Source of the DNA: an uncultured Lachnospiraceae bacterium
Lineage (GTDB): Bacteria > Bacillota > Clostridia > Lachnospirales > Lachnospiraceae
Direction: 5' to 3'
Assembly (NCBI GenBank): GCA_910579395.1
Contig: CAJTUC010000020.1
Location: 1 to 64,000, forward strand
Length of the DNA stretch: 64,000 nt
Translations under genes and position numbers: made by a program
Shown: positions 42,130-49,954 of the stretch, piece after piece
Numbering within the stretch: position 1 is the first letter of the stretch
Layout: every line of letters starts with the position of its first letter
The notes under the pieces: generated by a model
Seen by the model: the letters and a program-made list of their open reading frames with translations, nothing else
Database searches by the model: none
Told to the model about the DNA's origin: nothing

Positions 42130-43434
42130 ATGCAGCCGGCAACGATTGTAAAAACAACCTGTCAATACAATAAAGAACCGATTTCCGATGAAGATATGAT
42201 GAAGCTGAGAGAAATTGCAGCGGATTGCAATAAGGTGCGGAATTATGTGTATCAGCGTTTTGGCGGGATTGGAAGTCTTGAAAAGCTTTATCCGGGGTAT
42301 ACCGTGCAGAATGAAATGACACGGTGTGGATTGCGGGAGCAACTTGGACTGCCGTCTGTTTATTTCAACCTCGCGGTCTTTGACGCACTTGCGGACATCA
42401 AATGCCAGTGGGTGAAAACAAAGTCGGATATCATGGCGAAGATTGGAAGAAGTAACACTTTAGCGGCGGAGGAAAAACACTATCTGCGCTTTTTATTGAA
42501 AGTGAACAACGCATTTACCGCTGTACTGAATCATAGACAGACAGTGCTGAGAGCCGATCTGCAGAAATCCTATGAGCAGCTTGCAGATACTGTGGATAGG
42601 GCCAAAATGGAGCGGTATCTGTGCAGGCAGGTCAGAAAATATCATATAAAGCTGCATGCGGGTGAAATGACGGGATTTTCCATTTCTGAGCGGGCTTATC
42701 GGTATGGAGACCATGGGATATATCTTACGATCAAAGAAAAGCGAAAACGTATTTTTGTACCGCTCACGGATAACTGCCAGTATAAAAGACAGCTCTATAT
42801 AAAGCTTCTACCCGAAAAGAAGAGCTTGGAGATTAAAGTGCCTATCGATGTCAGGGTAAAAAAACATGCGGATTATACAAAGCAGGTAGGAATTTCTCTC
42901 GGAATGTATACTATGTTCGTGACGGATGAAGGTCATTCCTATGGAGAGCGGTTTGGAGAATATCAGACACATTATGCGGATTGGGTGCGTGAACAGACTG
43001 CGAACTATAACCAGAATCGGGAAGAAGGCACGGAAAGAAAAAAGTATTACGCAAAAAAACGCCGCATGGAAGAACAGTTCCATAGTTATATCAACATGGA
43101 AATCAACCGTTTTCTGCGGACAGAAAAGCCGGAGATACTCTATATTCCAAAGCTGCCGCCAGCGAAGTCGGGAGGAAAGGTTAAAGAAATAAACTATTCC
43201 GTATCCATGTGGCAGAGAGGATATATCAAAAAGCGGCTGCTTCTGAAATGCAGCGAGCAGTCCGTGAAGGTCGTGGAAGTATTCGGGAAAGGCATCAGCA
43301 GTGAATGCAGCTGTTGTGGTGAGAGCGGAAAGAAAAAAGAAGGTATCTTTTATTGTTCCGCCTGCGGTCTTCAAATAGAAGAAAAAAGAAATACGGCGCA
43401 GAATGTAAAAAAGCGCGGCATGATCGGTTCATGA
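42130..43434 (+). CDS. TnpB-like protein with a destroyed RuvC site (nuclease-dead, TldR-like)
   Basis: The 434-residue protein has the TnpB layout: a helical N-terminal recognition region (1-130), a wedge-like beta region (about 170-245), then a RuvC fold split by a zinc finger with C393, C396, C409 and C412. Each RuvC acidic position is replaced. In RuvC-I, GIDLG is GISLG (S256); in RuvC-II the Glu of the VxED box is P340 (LYIPKL); in RuvC-III the Asp before NAA is K419 (EEKRNTAQNV). It should not cut DNA. Nuclease-dead TnpB relatives (TldR) act as RNA-guided repressors. AAGGGAAG precedes the ATG. It follows a serine recombinase and precedes the glycan locus. Confidence 0.85.
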   Translation: MQPATIVKTTCQYNKEPISDEDMMKLREIAADCNKVRNYVYQRFGGIGSLEKLYPGYTVQNEMTRCGLREQLGLPSVYFNLAVFDALADIKCQWVKTKSDIMAKIGRSNTLAAEEKHYLRFLLKVNNAFTAVLNHRQTVLRADLQKSYEQLADTVDRAKMERYLCRQVRKYHIKLHAGEMTGFSISERAYRYGDHGIYLTIKEKRKRIFVPLTDNCQYKRQLYIKLLPEKKSLEIKVPIDVRVKKHADYTKQVGISLGMYTMFVTDEGHSYGERFGEYQTHYADWVREQTANYNQNREEGTERKKYYAKKRRMEEQFHSYINMEINRFLRTEKPEILYIPKLPPAKSGGKVKEINYSVSMWQRGYIKKRLLLKCSEQSVKVVEVFGKGISSECSCCGESGKKKEGIFYCSACGLQIEEKRNTAQNVKKRGMIGS

Positions 43435-43451
43435 GAACGAAAGCCAGGATA

Positions 43452-43494
43452 AAAAAGGGAAAAAGAAGGCTTGCGGGCCTGAAGCCCTTTTTTC
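43452..43494 (+). terminator. Two-part terminator after the TnpB-like gene
   Basis: AAAAAAGGG (43452-43460) pairs with CCCTTTTTT (43486-43494), enclosing an inner AGGC/GCCT stem. It starts 18 bases after the stop codon. Confidence 0.75.
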
Positions 43495-43560
43495 ACCGTT
43501 TTTCACATGCGGACCAGGTGGGAGTTCATTGATATAAAAAGAAAGTACGGCATTAGAAGT

Positions 43561-43700
43561 CAGACTGCAGGAATGATGTCTGAGGATTGGGTATGCCAGG
43601 ATCCTGTGAACATATTGTAAAGATATGACGTAGCAGGAAGCGAAGTGGATTGGATGGCAGGGATGCCGAAATGTCCGGTTCACATCATCACGGAGAAATT
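43561..43700 (+). ncRNA. Candidate guide RNA (omega-RNA-like) region downstream of the TnpB-like gene
   Basis: The segment is non-coding and holds serial hairpins: CAGAC/GTCTG (43561-43582), CAGGATCCTG (43597-43606), CATAT/ATATG (43611-43627) and GGCA/TGCC (43656-43667). Between the last two lies TAGCAGGAAGCGAAGTGG. AGCAGGAA-type blocks are common near the 3' end of TnpB guide scaffolds as I remember them. If so, a guide would start in the bases after about 43668. No promoter is obvious, and the terminator at 43452 lies upstream. The rest of the 358-base gap 43435-43792 shows a GCGGC/GCCGC stem near 43746-43766 and nothing else. Confidence 0.35.
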
Positions 43701-43792
43701 ATCTGGAGATGACCAATATGTCTTATTTTATATTCTGGTAAAGAGCGGCCGTTTGCAATGCCGCCTTATACAGATAAGAGGTATGAACAGCC

Positions 43793-46324
43793 ATGAGGAA
43801 GAAGCTGAAAGAAGAAGTATTGGAGTTTATAAATAGTCTGCATCAGGCTCATGAGGAAATCAGAGAAGCATTGCTCCATAAAAATAATGCCTCAGCCCAA
43901 AATATGCTGTGTGAATGTCAGGAATTTGCGGTTTCGCTCGGAAAAACGATTGAGGCTTCTGAAGGAGAAGGTCATATTACAGTATCTTATATAGAAGATT
44001 ACTGTGAAGCGCTTTTTCATGCCTTTGAAGAAATAAAGAACCCACAGATAAATGAAAATAAAGTATATAAAATGCTGAAAAAACAATTGATCAGGATTGA
44101 GAACAGCATCAGGTATGACATCTCTGTTAGAAAAGAGATTGTTTTTTTTCCGTATAAGGCCGCTATGTGGGACAGCCTGGAAAGTATCTATCTGGCAGCA
44201 AAAGAAGATCCGGAATGTGATGCCTATTGTGTTCCGATACCTTATTTTGATCTGAATCCTGACCACAGTCTTGGACAGATGCATTATGAAGGTGGGGAGT
44301 ATCCGGAGAATATCGAGGTTACGGACTGGCAGGAATATCTTTTCGAAGAGAGAAAGCCTGACGCGGTTTTTATCCATAATCCATATGATGACTGGAATCG
44401 TGTCACCAGTGTGCATCCGAGATATTATTCTGCTAATTTGAAAAAGTATACGGATATGTTGGTGTATGTACCTTATTATAGTACATCGGGCGGTATGAAC
44501 GAAGGACAGAGTCTTTGTTCTGCCTATCTGTATGTGGATTACATTGTGATACAGGCACAAAAATTTTTAGAGTATTTTGATGAGAGAATACCGAGACAGA
44601 AATTTCTTCCGTTCGGTTCACCTAAGTTTGACAGAGTCATTCATAAATGCAAAAATCCGCCGCTGCCGCCTATAGGCTGGCGGAAAAAGATGAAAGGTAA
44701 AAAGATATATTTTTATAATACGAGTATTTCCGGAATGCTTCTTAATACAGAAAATTTTTTGAGAAAAATGCAGTATGTATTTCAGTGTTTTGAGAAAAGA
44801 AACGATGTTTGTTTGTTATGGAGGCCGCATCCCCTGTTGGAAACTACATTTCGCTCTATGAGACCACAGTATCTGCCTGTTTTCACGACATTGAAAAAAA
44901 TATTTATAGAGATGAATTCAGGAATTTTTGATGATACACCGGATATTACAGATTCCATTGCATTAAGTGATGCATATATAGGAGATGCAGGTACGTCAGT
45001 CACATCGCTGTTTGGAATGGCTGGAAAACCTGTTTTTATTTTGAATAACCGAATACATAGTGAACCTGTGGAGGACAGCTGGCTCGGAGAAATCGATATG
45101 ACATTCAACTTTTTAGAAGAGGACAGATTTGTAATAACACGGGACAATAGGTTGTATATTTCGGAATCGCATAAATATGATTATAAATTTTTTTGCAGTT
45201 TGTCAGAAAACGATTACGGTAATAATTATACGGTCCTGTATGAAATAGATGGAAAAAAATATGCTTGTCCAACCAATGCACAGGATATTTTGGTAATAGG
45301 GGAAAGTGGTGTCGAAAAAAGGATTGAACTGGATAAAAAAGTAGAAAAGGGTCAAGCTTTTTGTGTGTCATGGAAGCATCATAAATATTTGATTCTTTTA
45401 CCGCTGAAATATCCGGCTGTTGTCAGGTATGATACCGTTACTGGTGAAATCAGATATTTTAAAGAGAACATAGATGTGTTCGTTAAAGAGAAAGACGGGC
45501 AGAATATAACAGGGGGATCTCTGGTTTATCGGGACACAGTATATATAGCTTCACCTGTGGATAATATGTTGTATATGTTACATATAGAGAGTGGTGAAAT
45601 ACAGATCATCCAGCTTCCTGTGAAAAATATGGGTGGCTACATGAGTTTGGTGGTATACATGAAGGAAATTTGGTTTTTGCCGTATAAAGGAAAGTATATT
45701 GTGCGGTGGGATCCCATGACAGGAGAAGCAAGAGAGTATACGGATTTTCCGAAGGACTTTATGGGGATTAATCCAACGAATGGATGTGAATGTGAAGAAT
45801 ATCTGTTCAGTATACCGGCATTTTATAAAGAATATATGTATTTAGCCCCCAATTGGGGGAATATGTATCTAAAACTGAATATTGATACGGGTGAATGTAT
45901 ACAATGGAACCCTCCTTTTGAGGATGGAGAAGGGAAAGAATATTTCTTTACAACGTCAAAGAGTAGTTTTCTTATGCGCAGTGAAGAAGAGGAATCTTCC
46001 GATTTTAAGATATATTCTTATCCTAAGCGGAAACTTTACAGCATTAAGCCGGCGGAAAATACATGTAAAGAAATAGAAATCAACTTTGATAAAGAAGAAC
46101 TTAGAAAACACAAGGCAGGTTTTTATGAATATTCCAAAGAGTTAAAATATGTATGCGTGGAAAATGCTTTTAATTCACTGAGTGCGTTTCTTGACGGAGT
46201 AGTTGCCGGAAGGCAGTTTGATGAGAACAAACAGCTTGCGGTATATCAGGAAATTGTAGCTAATATGGATGGAAATTGTGGAAATAAGATATATGAATTT
46301 ACAAAAAACAAAATCAACTCCTGA
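43793..46324 (+). CDS. CDP-glycerol glycerophosphotransferase-like protein with a beta-propeller-like C-terminus
   Basis: The 843-residue protein has a coiled N-terminus (1-110). A central transferase region (about 115-430) shows EIVFFPYKAAMWDSLESIY, VYVPYYSTSGG, CLLWRPHPLLE and a late YIGDAGTSVTSLFGMAGKP, the GT-B pattern of TagB/TagF-type polyol-phosphate transferases. The C-terminal part (about 500-800) is a run of beta repeats such as AVVRYDTVTGEIRYF and YIVRWDPMTGEAREY, resembling a propeller. It would transfer a CDP-activated polyol phosphate, or bind such a polymer. It is the first gene of the glycan locus. Confidence 0.75.
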   Translation: MRKKLKEEVLEFINSLHQAHEEIREALLHKNNASAQNMLCECQEFAVSLGKTIEASEGEGHITVSYIEDYCEALFHAFEEIKNPQINENKVYKMLKKQLIRIENSIRYDISVRKEIVFFPYKAAMWDSLESIYLAAKEDPECDAYCVPIPYFDLNPDHSLGQMHYEGGEYPENIEVTDWQEYLFEERKPDAVFIHNPYDDWNRVTSVHPRYYSANLKKYTDMLVYVPYYSTSGGMNEGQSLCSAYLYVDYIVIQAQKFLEYFDERIPRQKFLPFGSPKFDRVIHKCKNPPLPPIGWRKKMKGKKIYFYNTSISGMLLNTENFLRKMQYVFQCFEKRNDVCLLWRPHPLLETTFRSMRPQYLPVFTTLKKIFIEMNSGIFDDTPDITDSIALSDAYIGDAGTSVTSLFGMAGKPVFILNNRIHSEPVEDSWLGEIDMTFNFLEEDRFVITRDNRLYISESHKYDYKFFCSLSENDYGNNYTVLYEIDGKKYACPTNAQDILVIGESGVEKRIELDKKVEKGQAFCVSWKHHKYLILLPLKYPAVVRYDTVTGEIRYFKENIDVFVKEKDGQNITGGSLVYRDTVYIASPVDNMLYMLHIESGEIQIIQLPVKNMGGYMSLVVYMKEIWFLPYKGKYIVRWDPMTGEAREYTDFPKDFMGINPTNGCECEEYLFSIPAFYKEYMYLAPNWGNMYLKLNIDTGECIQWNPPFEDGEGKEYFFTTSKSSFLMRSEEEESSDFKIYSYPKRKLYSIKPAENTCKEIEINFDKEELRKHKAGFYEYSKELKYVCVENAFNSLSAFLDGVVAGRQFDENKQLAVYQEIVANMDGNCGNKIYEFTKNKINS

Positions 46325-46373
46325 ATTATTGATGCGTACCAGATAAGAAAATATAAGTTGAAACGGAGACAAT

Positions 46374-47714
46374 ATGGTAAAAGTAATTACATACGGGACT
46401 TTCGATTTGTTTCATGAAGGACACTATAAATTATTGAAGAGAGCTAAAGAATTAGGGGATTATCTGATTGTCGGAGTGACGACAGAGGAATATGATCAGG
46501 CAAGGGGAAAGCTGAATGTAGTAGATTCTTTGATGACAAGAATTGAAAATGTAAAGAAGTCCGGCTTTGCGGATGAGATTATTGTTGAGGAATCGCAGGG
46601 ACAAAAATTCAGTGATATTAAGAAATATGATATAGATATTTTTACAGTAGGTTCCGATTGGGCAGGTGTGTTTGATTATTTACAGGACTATTGCAAAGTT
46701 GTTTATCTGGACAGAACAAAAAATATATCAAGTACAATGCTGAGAACCAAAGAAACGCCAATACAAAGAATTGGGATCATAGGAACCGGACGCATTGCCA
46801 ATCGTTTTATACCCGAGGCAGCATTGGTCAGTGGGGTCAATACCCAGTGTGTGTATAATCCTCATTTTGAAAGTGCAGAAATATTTGCGAAGAAATGGGG
46901 AATAGATGCATGTAAGGGAATAGAAGAGTTCTTTAATTCATCTGATATCATATATATTGCATCTCCTCATGAAACACATTATTCCTATATTAAACAGGCA
47001 TTAGAGCATGGAAAACACGTTTTGTGTGAAAAGCCAATGTGTCTTCATAAAGATCAGGCACTGGAATTATTTGAGTATGCAAAAAAGAAAAACCTGATTC
47101 TTTTTGAAGGGATAAAAACAGCTTATTGTCCAGGTTTTACGAAACTTTTGGGAATAGCCTGCAGTGGAGCTATAGGAAGCATTAGAAGTGTGGAAGCCTG
47201 TTTTACAAAGCTGGAAGGTAGAAATAGCAGAGAGTTGAATGATATCAAATATGGCGGAAGTTTTACGGAACTTGGGAGTTATTGTCTGCTTCCGATATTA
47301 AAGATATTTGGACATGATTATCAAGAAATAAGATTTGAAACAATCAGGGATAGTAATGGTATTGATATTTATACGAAAGCGCACATGAGATATGCCAATG
47401 GGCTTGCAACTGCAACCTGTGGACTGGGGGTTAAGTCTGAAGGAAAATTGCTGATTTCGGGAACTTTAGGATATATCGTAGTAGAAGCACCATGGTGGAA
47501 GACAAGTTATTTTGAAGTACATCATGAGAATCCAAATGAGATTGAGCGGCTTTCAGAAAGATTTCTTGGAGATGGACTGCGGTATGAGGTTTCTGATTTA
47601 TTGTCCATGATCAATGGGGATACACGAAAAGATTTTAAACTTACGCGAGGCGATTCTGAAGCGATGGCGGACATCATGGAGCAGTTTTTGATGGAGAGGA
47701 ATGGGGTAGCATGA
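46374..47714 (+). CDS. Cytidylyltransferase fused to a Gfo/Idh/MocA oxidoreductase
   Basis: The 446-residue protein starts with a TagD-like nucleotidyltransferase (1-125: GTFDLFHEGHYKLL with HxGH at 14-17, and ISSTMLR near 119). It continues into a Gfo/Idh/MocA dehydrogenase with NAD(P) motif IGIIGTGRIA (G137, G139) and HVLCEKPMCLHK, whose lysine is the usual catalytic residue. The fusion suggests one protein that makes an oxidised or reduced polyol or sugar and activates it with CTP, as TarI and TarJ do for CDP-ribitol with a different reductase family. It overlaps the next gene by four bases (ATGA). GGAGAC precedes the ATG. Confidence 0.85.
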   Translation: MVKVITYGTFDLFHEGHYKLLKRAKELGDYLIVGVTTEEYDQARGKLNVVDSLMTRIENVKKSGFADEIIVEESQGQKFSDIKKYDIDIFTVGSDWAGVFDYLQDYCKVVYLDRTKNISSTMLRTKETPIQRIGIIGTGRIANRFIPEAALVSGVNTQCVYNPHFESAEIFAKKWGIDACKGIEEFFNSSDIIYIASPHETHYSYIKQALEHGKHVLCEKPMCLHKDQALELFEYAKKKNLILFEGIKTAYCPGFTKLLGIACSGAIGSIRSVEACFTKLEGRNSRELNDIKYGGSFTELGSYCLLPILKIFGHDYQEIRFETIRDSNGIDIYTKAHMRYANGLATATCGLGVKSEGKLLISGTLGYIVVEAPWWKTSYFEVHHENPNEIERLSERFLGDGLRYEVSDLLSMINGDTRKDFKLTRGDSEAMADIMEQFLMERNGVA

Positions 47715-48451
47715 AAATATGGGCACACAGGGGGTGCAGTTTGAGATTTCCGGAGAATACAATGGCGGCTTTCGCAAAGGCAGAAGAAATTCCGGGATTA
47801 ACGGGAATCGAGTTGGATATTCAGATGACAAAAGACGGGGAAATTGTTGTAATACATGATGAACGTGTGGACAGGACGACGGATGGTATCGGTTATGTGA
47901 AAGACTTTACATATTGGCAGCTTAGACAGTTGAGAATTGATGCGGGTGAGGGGAAAAGGGAAAAAATTCCTTCCATTCGGGAGGTTTTAGATTTTCTTCA
48001 GAATACGATGGCACAAGGAATGCTGCTGAATATTGAACTGAAGAACAGTATGATTCCTTATGAAGGTATGGAAGATAAAATGCTTGATTTAGTTAATCGA
48101 AGAGGTCTGCAAAAAGCAGTTATATTTTCGTCTTTTTATGTCAGGTCATTAGAGAGGATTTATAAACAGGAACCACTAATATCTGTCGGTATATTGGATA
48201 CAAATGTCTCGGATTGTTTCTATAAAAAAAAGGGGGGATTTGACGGGAAGGATGTATCTGTGGCGCTGCATCCATTCTGGAAAAGAATGGATATGACCAA
48301 AAAAGAATTGGAAGGTCAGACGGTGCGAGCATGGCTTACGGGGCATTTGTATCCTGAACCGCCTACCGGAAGAAAACTCGATTTAGCACAATTAGAATGT
48401 GCTGGAATTACGGATGTATTTTTAAATGAGCCAGAAATTTATCTGCCGTAA
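47711..48451 (+). CDS. Glycerophosphodiester phosphodiesterase
   Basis: The 246-residue GDPD enzyme has H6-R7 (WAHRGCSLRFPENT), GIELDIQMTKDG and VIHDERVDRTTDG, the conserved metal and catalytic residues, and ends with CAGITDVFLNEPEIY. It cleaves glycerophosphodiesters to glycerol-3-phosphate and an alcohol. There is no signal peptide, so it acts inside the cell, where it could supply glycerol-3-phosphate to the nearby cytidylyltransferase. It overlaps the upstream gene (ATGA). Confidence 0.88.
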   Translation: MKIWAHRGCSLRFPENTMAAFAKAEEIPGLTGIELDIQMTKDGEIVVIHDERVDRTTDGIGYVKDFTYWQLRQLRIDAGEGKREKIPSIREVLDFLQNTMAQGMLLNIELKNSMIPYEGMEDKMLDLVNRRGLQKAVIFSSFYVRSLERIYKQEPLISVGILDTNVSDCFYKKKGGFDGKDVSVALHPFWKRMDMTKKELEGQTVRAWLTGHLYPEPPTGRKLDLAQLECAGITDVFLNEPEIYLP

Positions 48452-48491
48452 ATAAAAAAACGACATAACGGCTTATGAGGAGGAATTCTAT

Positions 48492-48914
48492 ATGAAAACA
48501 TACAAGGTGGGATACACGACAGGTGTTTTTGACTTGTTCCATATTGGACATTTGAATATTCTAAAGCGTGCAAAAGAGAAATGTGATTTTCTAATTGTGG
48601 GAGTGAGCACGGATGAGCTTACTTATGAACTGAAAGGCTTTTTCCCGGCGATTCCATTTTCACAGAGAGCGAGGATTATAGAAAGCATCAAATATGTGGA
48701 TCAGGTTGTTCCGGAAACGGATGTGGATAAGCTTGCTGCATGGAAACAGTTTCACTATGATGTTCTTTTTAAAGGCAGCGATGCGAAAAGGAAAGATAAT
48801 TACAGGATATACGAAGAGGAATTAAAAGAAATAGGGGTTGATGTCTGTTATTTTCCATATACAGAGGGAATTTCATCGACAGAAATAACGGAAAAGGTAG
48901 GTGGCCACAGATGA
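48492..48914 (+). CDS. tagD: Glycerol-3-phosphate cytidylyltransferase-like protein
   Basis: The 140-residue enzyme has the full TagD layout: TTGVFDLFHIGHLNIL with HxGH (H17, H20), FKGSDAKRKDNYRIYE and EGISSTEI. It makes CDP-glycerol or a similar CDP-polyol for the phosphotransferases in the locus. AGGAGGAATT precedes the ATG. The end overlaps the next gene by four bases. The symbol follows the closest well-known family; the true substrate may be another polyol phosphate. Confidence 0.85.
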   Translation: MKTYKVGYTTGVFDLFHIGHLNILKRAKEKCDFLIVGVSTDELTYELKGFFPAIPFSQRARIIESIKYVDQVVPETDVDKLAAWKQFHYDVLFKGSDAKRKDNYRIYEEELKEIGVDVCYFPYTEGISSTEITEKVGGHR

Positions 48915-49954
48915 AAGTGGATAAAAATTATTGTATGAGTTCATATCTTTGCTTTAGATATGTAGCGGATCCGGAGATTGTGTTTAAAGAAGGTGTAAAG
49001 CATGACGATCACATTCCGATACCAGCGGAAGATAAAATGCCATGCAGGAGCGCTGACGATATAGATCAATGCATTAAAAAAATATTGAAAGATGTGGATT
49101 TATCAAAGGCCGCTATTTTTTTGAGTGGGGGAATGGATTCTGCTATTCTTGCTTCTTATATGCCAAAAGGAGCAAAAGCATATACTGCAAGATGCGTAGC
49201 GAAAAGTGCAATCGATGAAACAGAGCGGGCAGCTGAGTATTGCAGGGTCAATGGATTAGAGCATATTATCGTGGATGTTACATGGGAGGATTATCTGAAT
49301 ACGATGGATGATCTGATGCGTCGTGACGGTTCACCGTTTATTCCGAATGAACCGCAGGCGTATGTAATGGCAAGACGTGCTGCTGCAGATGGGGTTAGCA
49401 CGATTATTTATGGTGATTGTGCGGATACAGAATTCGGGGGTATGGATAAATTACTTTCAAGAGACTGGGATTATGCTGGATGGATAGAACGTTTTACATT
49501 CCTTGACCCGAGGAAGGTATTGAAGAATCCGGTGGATGTAGGAATGGTTTATGATCGCTATCGTGTGGGAGAAAACGGAATTGATTTCATAAAATTTATT
49601 AGTGAAGTATATGCGGAGTCAGCTACTGGTGCATTGACAAATGGGCTTAAATTAGCAAATTTATCATTTGTCGATCCATTTGAAAAAATGAAAATGGCAG
49701 AGACGCTGGATTTACAAAGAGTGAGATCGGGAGAAAGCAAATATTTAATTAGAGAATTGTTTAAGAAAAAATATCCAATGTTAAATATTCCGGAAAAAAT
49801 AGGGATGTCAAGACCGGCAGAAGAATGGATGAAGGATTGGGAAGGGCCAAAAAGAGAGGAATTTTTGCCAGGGTGTATAGAAGGCCTATCGGGAGAGCAG
49901 AAATTATTATTATTTAGTTTGGAGAGATTTTTAAATCTGTTGGATGAATCATGA
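48911..49954 (+). CDS. Asparagine-synthase-like ATP-PPi enzyme without a glutaminase domain
   Basis: The 347-residue protein has the synthetase PP-loop S72-G-G-M-D-S77 (FLSGGMDSAIL), IYGDCADTEFGGMD and a C-terminal EKIGMSRPAEEW, which match the second half of AsnB. The N-terminal glutaminase domain with Cys2 is missing, so ammonia must come from a partner or from solution, or the reaction differs. It adenylates a carboxylate and forms an amide in related enzymes. It overlaps both neighbours by four bases, and two complete AsnB paralogues lie downstream. Confidence 0.82.
   Translation: MKVDKNYCMSSYLCFRYVADPEIVFKEGVKHDDHIPIPAEDKMPCRSADDIDQCIKKILKDVDLSKAAIFLSGGMDSAILASYMPKGAKAYTARCVAKSAIDETERAAEYCRVNGLEHIIVDVTWEDYLNTMDDLMRRDGSPFIPNEPQAYVMARRAAADGVSTIIYGDCADTEFGGMDKLLSRDWDYAGWIERFTFLDPRKVLKNPVDVGMVYDRYRVGENGIDFIKFISEVYAESATGALTNGLKLANLSFVDPFEKMKMAETLDLQRVRSGESKYLIRELFKKKYPMLNIPEKIGMSRPAEEWMKDWEGPKREEFLPGCIEGLSGEQKLLLFSLERFLNLLDES

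Noticed and set aside
42130..43434. Active IS605/IS607 TnpB nuclease
   Set aside because: Asp, Glu and Asp of the RuvC site are replaced by Ser, Pro and Lys; no Y1 transposase is present, and the recombinase is not of IS607 layout.
43645..43836. Small gene of 63 codons before the glycan locus
   Set aside because: It overlaps the start of the next gene in another frame, lacks a ribosome-binding site and covers the hairpin-rich segment.
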